The notes under the pieces were generated by a model, which made no database searches, was not told the origin of the DNA, and saw only the letters and a program-made list of their open reading frames with translations. DNA of 64,000 nucleotides from Actinophytocola sp049647105 (lineage in GTDB: Bacteria > Actinomycetota > Actinomycetes > Mycobacteriales > Pseudonocardiaceae), in NCBI RefSeq assembly GCF_049647105.1, contig NZ_JBARWZ010000255.1, forward strand, positions 55,103 through 119,102, read 5' to 3'. Positions 48,606 through 55,923 of the stretch are shown here, piece after piece. Each line of letters starts with the position of its first letter. Positions within the stretch are counted from its first letter, which is position 1. A program made the position numbers and the translations under genes.

Positions 48606-49399
48606 CGGAGCGCCGCCTGACTCGTGATCCGGCCAGACCACGCGACGCCCGTGCACAACAGCGTCACTCCGGCCATCAGCAGCAGTTGCCCGAAACCCGT
48701 GCCGGTGAGCATCCGCAGCGGACTTGCCCCCATTGCCTCGCCCAGCGCGATGCCGAGCAGCGGCAGCAGCGACAACGCTGTCGCGCTCGACTTCGGTCCG
48801 GTCATCCGCGCCAGTACCTGCCTGGCGAACCTGGCGCGTTGTTCGAGGTCTGTCCGGACGGCGTCGAGCACGTCGGCCAACGGCAGGCCGTGTCGTTGCG
48901 CGAGCTGCCACGCCTTCGCGACCCTGGCGAGAGCTGTTGCCAACGCCGGGGACCGGGTGCCTGCCAGAGCCGTGGCCATGTCGCCGTCCAGCCGGGCGGC
49001 GGCGGCCATCGCACGCATCGTGTCGGCGGTCGGTGGTCGCGCGTCCACGGCGGCCGCTTCGGCGGCGGTCGCCGGGTGCGCGCCCGACCGGAGCCCTGCG
49101 ACGAGTGTGCGCAGCGCTTCGGCGAGGCCGTCGACCGCGGCCAGCGACTGCCGGTTCTCGGTACGGGCACGGAGTTGACGCCGTGCTGTCGCCGCGAGAA
49201 GGCCCGCCGCCGCCGCGCCTCCCGGTCCTGCCACCAGCCAGCCCACGACTACCGCCGCGGCGATGAGGGTGACAGCGGACGGACGCGGGGTGCGCAAGCG
49301 CTTGCGAAGCTGGTGACCTGTAAGGACTCGCAGTCGTCGACCAGCCAGGTGGTCGGGCCAGCACAGCAGCGCGAGGCTGGTCAGGAGGAGGCTCACCAC
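48602..49399 (-). CDS. tadB: type II secretion system F-domain protein (TadB)
   Basis: 265 residues with N-terminal hydrophobic segments (VSLLLTSLALLCWP and SAVTLIAAAVVVGWLVAGPGG), a T2SSF domain (LAEALRTLVAGLRSGAHPATA, then GLPLADVLDAVRTDL) and two C-terminal helices (ATALSLLPLLGIALGEAMG and LLLMAGVTLLCTGVAW). It pairs with TadC as the membrane platform. GTG starts at 49399 or 49396 both fit; the second overlaps the tadA stop (GTGA). Part of the tight run tadA-tadB-tadC. Confidence 0.88.
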   Translation of the reverse strand: MVSLLLTSLALLCWPDHLAGRRLRVLTGHQLRKRLRTPRPSAVTLIAAAVVVGWLVAGPGGAAAAGLLAATARRQLRARTENRQSLAAVDGLAEALRTLVAGLRSGAHPATAAEAAAVDARPPTADTMRAMAAAARLDGDMATALAGTRSPALATALARVAKAWQLAQRHGLPLADVLDAVRTDLEQRARFARQVLARMTGPKSSATALSLLPLLGIALGEAMGASPLRMLTGTGFGQLLLMAGVTLLCTGVAWSGRITSQAALR

Positions 49400-50520
49400 G
49401 GCGCTTCCACTCCTCGCGTGGCCAGCAGCGTCTTGAGCCGGGTGCGGTCGTGGACGACGCGGACGGTGTCGCCGTCACGGTCGAACACGCCGACATCGGT
49501 GAGCCGTCGGGTGCCGTCCTGCTCGCGTGCCATGTGCAGAACGATGTGGAAGGCGGCGGCCAGTTGACTGTGCAGTGCCGACCGGGGCAGGCCACCCAGC
49601 GCGGCCAGCGCTTCCATGCGTGCGGGGACCTCGGCAGGGGAGTTGGCGTGGACGGTGCCCGCGCCGCCGTCGTGCCCGGTGTTCAAGGCCGTGAGCAAAA
49701 CGCACACCTCGGCACCTCGGACCTCGCCGACGACGAGCCGGTCGGGCCGCATGCGCAGGCCTTGGCGGACGAGGTCGGCGAGGGTGACCTCGCCCGCGCC
49801 CTCGACGTTCGGCGGGCGCGCGATCAGGCGGACGAACTGCGGGTGGTTCGGGGACAGCTCACCCGCGTCCTCAACGCAGACGATCCGTTCGCTTGGAGGC
49901 ACCTGGCCGAGCAGGGCGTTGAGCAATGACGTCTTGCCCGCTCCGGTGCCGCCCGTGATGACGAAGGCAAGCCGTGCTTCGACGATGGCCTCGAGGGTGC
50001 GATGGACGGTGTCGTCGAAGGTGCCGAGGGCGCGAAGGGACGCGAGGTCGTGACCTGCCGGGCGAAGCACCCGCAGCGAGATGCAGGTGCCGCCCGCGGC
50101 GATGGGCGGGAGCACGGCGTGGAGCCGGACCCGGCCGGGAAGCCACGCGTCGACGAACGGCTGGGCGTCGTCGAGGCGGCGGCCGCAGGCGAGCGCGAGC
50201 CGTTGCGCGAGGCGACGGACGGAGTCCTCGTCGGGGAATCGGATGTCCGTGCGGTGCAGGCCGCCGTCGCCGTCGCGCCAGACCTGGTCGGGGGCGGTGA
50301 CGAGGACGTCGGTGGTGCCCGGCTCGCGGAGGAGCGGTTCGAGCGGACCCGCGCCGACGAACTCCTGGGTCATGCGATCGGTGGCGACGAGGATGTCGTC
50401 GTGGCCCGCGACGCCGCTCTCCTCACGCACGGCACGGGCGACCTCGGCACCGGTGATGGTCGTGCCGCTGTTGTTGACGAGGCGGCCGCGGACGCGGTCG
50501 ACCAGCTCAGAGGTGGACAT
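49393..50520 (-). CDS. tadA: Tad/Flp pilus ATPase TadA
   Basis: 375-residue secretion ATPase of the type II/IV family that powers pilus assembly. N1/N2-like part with DRMTQEFVGAGPLEPLL, then Walker A GGTGAGKTS, the Asp box VCVEDAGELSP, Walker B region GLRMRPDRLVVGEVRGAE and the His box GTVHANSPAE. The ATG at 50520 follows AAGGAG. Upstream in-frame sequence enters the hairpin array and is not coding. Equivalent to Rv3659c. It is the first structural gene after the ~630-bp hairpin array. Confidence 0.94.
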   Translation of the reverse strand: MSTSELVDRVRGRLVNNSGTTITGAEVARAVREESGVAGHDDILVATDRMTQEFVGAGPLEPLLREPGTTDVLVTAPDQVWRDGDGGLHRTDIRFPDEDSVRRLAQRLALACGRRLDDAQPFVDAWLPGRVRLHAVLPPIAAGGTCISLRVLRPAGHDLASLRALGTFDDTVHRTLEAIVEARLAFVITGGTGAGKTSLLNALLGQVPPSERIVCVEDAGELSPNHPQFVRLIARPPNVEGAGEVTLADLVRQGLRMRPDRLVVGEVRGAEVCVLLTALNTGHDGGAGTVHANSPAEVPARMEALAALGGLPRSALHSQLAAAFHIVLHMAREQDGTRRLTDVGVFDRDGDTVRVVHDRTRLKTLLATRGVEAPW

Positions 50521-50537
50521 GGGTGCTCCTTCGTGGT

Positions 50538-51124
50538 GGCCGGCGCCGGTCGCGATCCGCGGGGGCATGCGGTTGGTTGACCGGCGCCGGCCGTCCCCGC
50601 CCGCTGTCCGAGCGGGCGGAGCTGGGGGTGGTGCCTGGCCGGGGTCGTGGTCCCCGGCCAGGCGTTTCACTGACCTCCCCGCCCTGTGGGACGAGCGGGT
50701 GAGGACGGTCCCGGCCGATCGCCGGGACGTTCTGACCTGGTGCCGGACCGGGTCGGTGACTCCGGTCCGGCACCGGCCGTCCCTCAGCGAGGCAGGAGTG
50801 CGGGTACTGCGCTGAGGGAGCTTCCGGTGGCCGCCGGACCGAGCGACCGGTTGAGGGAACCCCGGTCCGGCGGCCATTGGGTCCTCGTCATGGGGGCGGC
50901 CCCTGAGGACGTTTTCTTGGCTGGGCGCCGAACCGGTGTGGTTCCGGTGCCCACTGACGCCCGGTTCGGCGCTCGCCATCCGCCGTGCCGCCTGGTGGGG
51001 AGGTGGCTGGGCGGACGCTTGCCGGTGTCACCCGGGTGGCTGGGCGCCGGACCGAGGCGGGTTGGGTACGGAGGCTCGGTCCGGCGCCTGCCGGCCGCCA
51101 GCCGTCGGGAGAGTGGCTTGGCGG
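50538..51124. repeat. tandem hairpin array in the ssd-tadA gap
   Basis: Eleven inverted repeats side by side in the 627-bp gap: 50538-50592 (14-bp arms), 50597-50619 (9), 50633-50663 (12), 50708-50728 (8), 50739-50774 (11), 50780-50819 (10), 50828-50876 (13), 50881-50910 (6, followed by GTTTTCTT on the + strand), 50925-50972 (12), 51043-51088 (14), 51094-51124 (imperfect). All but the last have perfect arms. Four share the arm core GCCG(G/A)ACC with GGT(C/T)CGGC. No gene fits. It would be transcribed if ssd and tadA form one operon. Confidence 0.85.
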
Positions 51125-51147
51125 ACGTCCGGTGTGGGTGCCGACCA

Positions 51148-52254
51148 TCAGGCGGCCCTCGCTTCGCCTTGATGGGGGCGGGTTTTCTGGGGTTGGGCCG
51201 CCAGTTCGGTCAACGTCGCTCGTGCGGCGCCCGACAGTGGGCCCTTGGGTTTCGGGTGGAAGTCGCCGCGTTCCAGGGACTGGGCCAGCTGGGGTTCTGG
51301 GCGCATCGTCGCCAGGACCGGGATGCCCACCGCCGCGGCGATCTCCGTCATCTTCAGGCCGCCTGGGGACGGGCCTCTGACTATCAGTTGCGGGCGCGTT
51401 CCACGGGCCCGCAGTTCGTCTGCCAGCTGTTTGGCCGTGATGCAGGCCCTTACCTCGGCCGGCGTGACGATCACCGCCAGGTCCGACCTGTCGATCGCGG
51501 CCCACGCCGCCGCGTCGAGTTGCCTCGGGACGTCGCAGACCACCACCTCGCCTGTTCGCCTGCCCGCCTCGATGACCGCTGCCACCGCGTCGGGGGCTGG
51601 GCCCTCGCCCTTGCGTGCGCCGGACAGGAGGGTCAGACGGGCACTGCCCCTTCGCCTTGTCGGCAGGGCAAGGTGCAGGGAGGACGCCGCCACCCTGCCC
51701 GCGCTCAGCTGCATTTCCGGCCAGCGCAGCCCTTCTTCCGTTTCCGCGCCCAGCACCACGTCCAGGCCGCCGCCGCGTGGATCGCAGTCGATCAGGAGGG
51801 TGTTGTCGCCGGCTTGCAGCGCGGTCAGGCTCACCGACACCGCGAAGACCGAGGCGCCTGCTCCTCCCCTGGCTCCCAGTACCGCCAGGACCTTTCCCGC
51901 GTTGCTGGCTGGGCCTTCCGCCGCGTCGGCCAGTGCGCTCACCAGCCACGGTTCGGCGCCGGGGAGCGTGATCAGGCGCTCCGCACCGACCTCCATCGCC
52001 TGTTTCCACAGTTCCTGGGGTTCCGGATCGGGTACCACGACCACCACCGCGTCACGGCGGGGGAACGCTTCCCTCTCGCACTCGGCCACGCCGATCGCGT
52101 CCAGCAGGACCAGCGGGGCCGACGGCCAGCGCAATCGCGCGGCCGCCGCGTCCGGGACGCGCTCCAGGTCGCAGCCTGCCGCGGCGGCCAGCTTCAGCAG
52201 GTCGTCGAGCAGGTTCTCGTCCGCCACGAATGCCATCGGCCGGTTCGCGTTCAC
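51148..52254 (-). CDS. septum-site-determining/CpaE-like ATPase (SSD, TadZ-like)
   Basis: 368 residues of the Rv3660c (Ssd) family. A receiver-like N-terminal ~110 residues (APLVLLDAIGVAECE) is followed by a MinD/ParA-type domain: the deviant Walker A is GARGGAGAS, in place of KGGxGKT, so both usual Lys are missing; then LLIDCDPRGGGLDVVLG and VVVCDVPRQLDAAAWAAID. Such TadZ/CpaE relatives position the pilus machine, and mycobacterial Ssd affects septation. The GTG at 52254 follows AGGGGG. It is the first gene upstream of the hairpin array and tadA. Confidence 0.88.
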   Translation of the reverse strand: MNANRPMAFVADENLLDDLLKLAAAAGCDLERVPDAAAARLRWPSAPLVLLDAIGVAECEREAFPRRDAVVVVVPDPEPQELWKQAMEVGAERLITLPGAEPWLVSALADAAEGPASNAGKVLAVLGARGGAGASVFAVSVSLTALQAGDNTLLIDCDPRGGGLDVVLGAETEEGLRWPEMQLSAGRVAASSLHLALPTRRRGSARLTLLSGARKGEGPAPDAVAAVIEAGRRTGEVVVCDVPRQLDAAAWAAIDRSDLAVIVTPAEVRACITAKQLADELRARGTRPQLIVRGPSPGGLKMTEIAAAVGIPVLATMRPEPQLAQSLERGDFHPKPKGPLSGAARATLTELAAQPQKTRPHQGEARAA

Positions 52255-52347
52255 GGTGCCCCCTCGGGTCCTCGCCGGGCGGGGTTGCCCGGGTCTGGTC
52301 CCACAATCGGCGGGCGGCGGGGGTTGGACAACACGGCAAGATCGACA

Positions 52348-52376
52348 TGTGGACAACCGAGTGGGCTGTGGACAAC
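52348..52376. promoter_or_regulatory. pair of DnaA-box-like sites, copy 3
   Basis: TGTGGACAAC-N9-TGTGGACAAC, the same geometry as at 24208-24236 and the reverse of 30903-30931. It lies about 95 bases upstream of the ssd start, in a divergent intergenic region, so it could affect ssd expression. Confidence 0.6.
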
Positions 52377-52489
52377 TCCCGTTCAGAGGGCGTTCGACAG
52401 CCGCGTTTGTCGGTGGGGAGGCGTAGGCTCTCGCGGTTTGGGCACGCGACGGCTCAATGCCTGAAAACTCAAGGAAAGTGGAGGGAAGG

Positions 52490-52578
52490 GACGACCCCCG
52501 CCAGGGGGGAGGGACGGGGGTCGTCAGAGGTTCAGTCCCGGGGGGTCGGACTGAACCGGTCCGGCATTACGCCGGACC
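52490..52578. repeat. three adjacent hairpins upstream of the HAD phosphatase gene
   Basis: Perfect inverted repeats in tandem: 52490-52525 (11-bp arms, GACGACCCCCG/CGGGGGTCGTC), 52529-52557 (10-bp, GGTTCAGTCC/GGACTGAACC) and 52558-52578 (8-bp, GGTCCGGC/GCCGGACC). The last has the same core as the array at 50538-51124. Confidence 0.8.
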
Positions 52579-52706
52579 TCTTCACTGTATCCCGTCAGGT
52601 CCTACTCGTGGTTGCAACTTACTCGAAGTGGGACAACGAACCCGTTCCGACACGTACGACCTGCGGCGACCGACGGACGTGATGTGGCACTCCTATGCTG
52701 GGCGGG

Positions 52707-53501
52707 GTGACCGACCTGCGCGCCGCGGCGTTCTTCGACCTGGACAAGACAGTCATCGCGAAGTCCAGCACTCTGGCCTTCAGCAGGCCTTTCTTCCGCG
52801 GCGGGCTCATCAACCGGCGAGCCGTACTCAAGGGCGCCTACACACAGTTCGTGTTCGCGGTCTCTGGCGCCGACGCCGACCAGGTGGAGCGCATCCGTGC
52901 GCACCTCACCGCGCTGTGCGCGGGCTGGGACGTCCAGCAGGTTCGCGCGATCGTCGACGAGACGCTGCACGACATCGTCGACCCCCTCATCTACGCCGAG
53001 GCCGCGGAACTCGTGGCGGAGCACCAGCAACAGGGTCGCGACATCGTTGTCGTGTCGGCGTCAGGGGCGGAGATCGTCACGCCCATCTCGGCGATGATCG
53101 GCGCGACGCACAGCATCGGCACCCGCATGGTCGAGGCGGACGGCAAGTACACCGGCGAGATCGGCTTCTACTGCTACGGCGACAACAAGGCGACCGCGAT
53201 GAAGGAGCTGGCCGCCGAACACGGCTACGACCTCGCCACGAGCCATGCCTACTCCGACTCGATCACCGACCTGCCGATGCTGGAGGCGGTCGGCCACCCG
53301 ACCGTGGTCAACCCGGACCGGGGACTGCGTGCGCTGGCGCTCGAGCGGGGCTGGCCGATCCTCGAGTTCACCAAGCCGGTGTCGCTGCGGTCGCGCTTCC
53401 AGCCGTCGGGCGCGGCCGTCACGGTGACGGCGATCGGCCTCGGCGCGATCGCCACGGTCGGTGCCACCTGGTACGGCATCCACCGCAGAAGGAAGCGCTG
53501 A
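52707..53501 (+). CDS. HAD-family (IB, SerB-like) phosphatase with C-terminal membrane helix
   Basis: 264 residues. HAD motif I FFDLDKTVI, motif II VVSASG, motif III/IV with the conserved Lys (GDNKATAMKEL) and SDSITDLPMLE. A C-terminal helix, VTVTAIGLGAIATVGATWYGI, with basic tail RRRKR, should anchor it to the membrane. Related to Rv3661; substrates of this SerB-like group are not settled (phosphoserine or a phospholipid/phosphosugar are options). The start is taken as the GTG at 52707; an ATG at 52695 adds four residues, and a TATGCT there may be a -10 giving a leaderless GTG. It flanks the putative Ms1-like RNA locus. Confidence 0.9.
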   Translation: MTDLRAAAFFDLDKTVIAKSSTLAFSRPFFRGGLINRRAVLKGAYTQFVFAVSGADADQVERIRAHLTALCAGWDVQQVRAIVDETLHDIVDPLIYAEAAELVAEHQQQGRDIVVVSASGAEIVTPISAMIGATHSIGTRMVEADGKYTGEIGFYCYGDNKATAMKELAAEHGYDLATSHAYSDSITDLPMLEAVGHPTVVNPDRGLRALALERGWPILEFTKPVSLRSRFQPSGAAVTVTAIGLGAIATVGATWYGIHRRRKR

Positions 53502-53599
53502 GACCTTCGGAACAGCACCCGACTGGCGGTACTGACCCGGTCACCAATCGCTTACCAGACCGGGAGAATACGCTCACAAAGCGTATCCGTCGACCACCT

Positions 53600-53927
53600 A
53601 CGGAGTCTTGAACGGTGCACCCCAACGTGGTCTTGAAGTGACCTTGACCACTGAGTACAAAGGAAGGTGCGGACTTCCAGTCGGCCAGGGACCAGACGAA
53701 GAGAAGCCTGGTCCACCCCGGTGGAACTCCGTGCACGAGCACCGGGCACCCACGCGCAGCGAGCCGCGGGAGGCATGTCGTCAAGGGACTGCGTACCGGG
53801 ACGCCGGACGCCGAGGCCAGGTAGGTACGACACTGTTGCACGCTTGGTAACCCGAGTTGCTCGTGCGGTTGATTTGGGCGATCCCTGTCCGCTTGTCAAG
53901 GCGGACGGGGATCGCCCAGTTCCTTTT
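53600..53927 (+). ncRNA. candidate Ms1-like (6S-like) small RNA
   Basis: A 586-bp gap without a credible gene follows the Rv3661-like HAD gene. In mycobacteria this site holds Ms1/MTS2823, an abundant ~300-nt RNA that binds core RNA polymerase. The stretch ends in a textbook intrinsic terminator (53876-53917 plus TTTT). It contains further stems such as GGACCAG/CTGGTCC (53686-53711) and GGAAG/CTTCC. A possible promoter is TTGAAG-17-TACAAA (53633-53661), giving an RNA of about 260 nt. The 5' end is a guess; identity rests on synteny and structure, not on a sequence alignment. Confidence 0.5.
53876..53917 (+). terminator. intrinsic terminator of the candidate RNA
   Basis: Stem GGGCGATCCC/GGGATCGCCC extended by GTCCGC/GCGGAC with a short loop, followed on the + strand by AGTTCCTTTTC. 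The strongest classical terminator in the window; no protein gene ends nearby (the last + stop is at 53501). Confidence 0.85.
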
Positions 53928-54087
53928 CTGGCAAGGGCATCACACCGCGCTTGTGGCGGTGAGGCGGGCTAGGTTAGGCCGAACACGTACTTGCCCACGG
54001 GATCATGTCGTGGGTAACTTACCGATGCTTGCAGTTTTCGGTTAAGAGGTTACGGATTGTCCCGCCTTGCCGGCCAAGGAGGCCGCT

Positions 54088-55923
54088 GTGTCTCTGTCCA
54101 GAACGTCCGCCCGTCGCAGTCTGTCCGTCGCGGTAGCGGCGATCGCGACCACTGCCATGGTTAGCGGTGTGCACCCGGCCAACGCCGTGGTCGGCTCCGC
54201 AACGCCCCAGGTGAGCAGCCATGCGGCGGCCGAGGCACTCGCCCGCGCCGAGATGCGCGGCATGTCGCTGGAGCAGAAGATCGCCCAGCTGTTCGTGGTC
54301 TCCGTGTGGGGCAAGAGCGCCGACGAGGTCCACCCCACCAACCAGACCAACTACGGCGTCGACACCCCCGCCCAGGTGGTCGAGAAGTACGGCGTCGGTG
54401 GCGTCATCTACTTCAACAACAGCGGCACCGACAACGTGGACAACCCCGCGCAGATGGCGGCCTTCTCCAACGGCCTGCAGCGCGCCGCGACCCGTCACAA
54501 CACCCGGCTCCCGCTGATCGTGGCCATCGACCAGGAGGGCGGCAACGTCACCCGCCTCGAGTCGCCCGCCACGGAGTTCCCCGCCAGCATGGCCGTCGGC
54601 GCGGGCCGCAGTGCCGCCGACGCCAAGACGGTCGCCACGCTCAACGGCCGCGAGCTGCGCGCCATGGGCATCAACCAGAACTTCGCGCCGGTCGCGGACG
54701 TCAACTCCAACCCCGACAACCCGGTCATCGGCGCGCGTTCCTTCTCCTCGCGGCCGGAGCTGGTGAGCGAGCTCGTGACCGCCGAGGTCAAGGGCTACCA
54801 GGAGGGCGGCCGGGTGAACCAGACCGTCTCCTCCTCGGCCAAGCACTTCCCCGGCCACGGTGACGCCGCCACCGACAGCCACACCGGCCTGCCGAACATC
54901 GGCCGGACCGAGGCCGAGTGGCGTGCCATCGACATGCCGCCGTTCAAGGCCGCGGTCAAGGCCGGCGTCGACTCGATCATGACCGCGCACATCCAGGTGC
55001 CGAGCCTCGACCCCTCTGGCGTGCCGGCCACGCTGTCGAAGCCGATCCTCACCGATCTGCTGCGCGGCGAGCTGAAGTACAAGGGCGTCATCGTCACCGA
55101 CTCGCTCGGCATGGGCGGCGCGCACGTCTTCCCGCCGGAGGAGATCCCGGTCATGGCCCTCGAGGCCGGTGTCGACCAGCTCCTCATGCCGCCGAACCTG
55201 CAGGTGGCGCTCGACGCGGTCAAGGCGGCCGTGGAGAGCGGGCGGCTGACCGAGCGGCGCATCGACCAGAGCCTGCTGCGGATCCTGTTGCTCAAGCTCA
55301 AGCGCGGCATCCTCACCTCGCCGTTCGTCGACGAGAGCAAGGTGGCCGCGATCGTCGGGACGCCGGACAACATCGCGCGGATCCAGGAGGTCAGCGACCA
55401 CACGACCACGGTCGTGCGGAACGACGCGAACCTGCTGCCGCTGCCCGCCAACCCCGGCAAGGTGCTGGTCACCGGCATCGGCGACACGGTCGTCACGGCC
55501 CGCAGCCCGCAGTGGCTCGCCGACAGCCTCAACCGGCGTGGCGCAACGGCCACGGCGTTGCCCACCGGCTCGAACCCGAACGCGACGACCATCGCGGGCG
55601 CCGTGACGGCAGCCAATTCGTCCGACCTGGTCATCGTGCTCACCAACAACCTCAAGGACCGGACCGCGCAGCGGAGCCTGGTGACCGAGCTCCTCGCGAC
55701 CGGCAAGCCGGTCATCGCGGTCGCGGCCCAGATCCCCTACGACTCGGGTTACGTCGACGCGCCGACCTGGCTCGCCACGTACGGCTGGCGCGCGCACGCC
55801 ATGGAGTCGCTCGCGAAGGTCCTGACCGGCGAGATCTCGCCACAGGGCAAGTTGCCCGTCGACGTACCCGTCGGCGGCACCTCGACCGTCCTCTACCCCT
55901 TCGACCACGGGTTGACCTGGTGA
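54088..55923 (+). CDS. nagZ: secreted beta-N-acetylglucosaminidase (GH3, NagZ type)
   Basis: 611 residues with a signal peptide (RSLSVAVAAIATTAMVSGVHPANA). It has the NagZ landmarks: VIYFNNSGTDNVDNPAQM, AIDQEGGNVTRL, the KHFPGHGDAATDSHTGLP block with the Asp-His catalytic dyad (D-x-H), and the nucleophile in VTDSLGMGG. A C-terminal GH3_C domain follows, as in the Bacillus secreted enzyme. It removes GlcNAc from peptidoglycan fragments. The GTG at 54088 follows AAGGAGG at five bases. First of three coupled secreted genes (nagZ-namZ-amiE-like); the stop overlaps the next start (GTGA). Confidence 0.93.
   Translation: MSLSRTSARRSLSVAVAAIATTAMVSGVHPANAVVGSATPQVSSHAAAEALARAEMRGMSLEQKIAQLFVVSVWGKSADEVHPTNQTNYGVDTPAQVVEKYGVGGVIYFNNSGTDNVDNPAQMAAFSNGLQRAATRHNTRLPLIVAIDQEGGNVTRLESPATEFPASMAVGAGRSAADAKTVATLNGRELRAMGINQNFAPVADVNSNPDNPVIGARSFSSRPELVSELVTAEVKGYQEGGRVNQTVSSSAKHFPGHGDAATDSHTGLPNIGRTEAEWRAIDMPPFKAAVKAGVDSIMTAHIQVPSLDPSGVPATLSKPILTDLLRGELKYKGVIVTDSLGMGGAHVFPPEEIPVMALEAGVDQLLMPPNLQVALDAVKAAVESGRLTERRIDQSLLRILLLKLKRGILTSPFVDESKVAAIVGTPDNIARIQEVSDHTTTVVRNDANLLPLPANPGKVLVTGIGDTVVTARSPQWLADSLNRRGATATALPTGSNPNATTIAGAVTAANSSDLVIVLTNNLKDRTAQRSLVTELLATGKPVIAVAAQIPYDSGYVDAPTWLATYGWRAHAMESLAKVLTGEISPQGKLPVDVPVGGTSTVLYPFDHGLTW

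Noticed and set aside
50686..52464. 592-codon + strand frame through the hairpin array
   Set aside because: It is antisense to ssd for most of its length and its first part lies over hairpins; no family pattern.
53608..53850. 80-codon frame inside the candidate RNA
   Set aside because: Low-complexity peptide without a ribosome site, in a stretch better explained as structured RNA.
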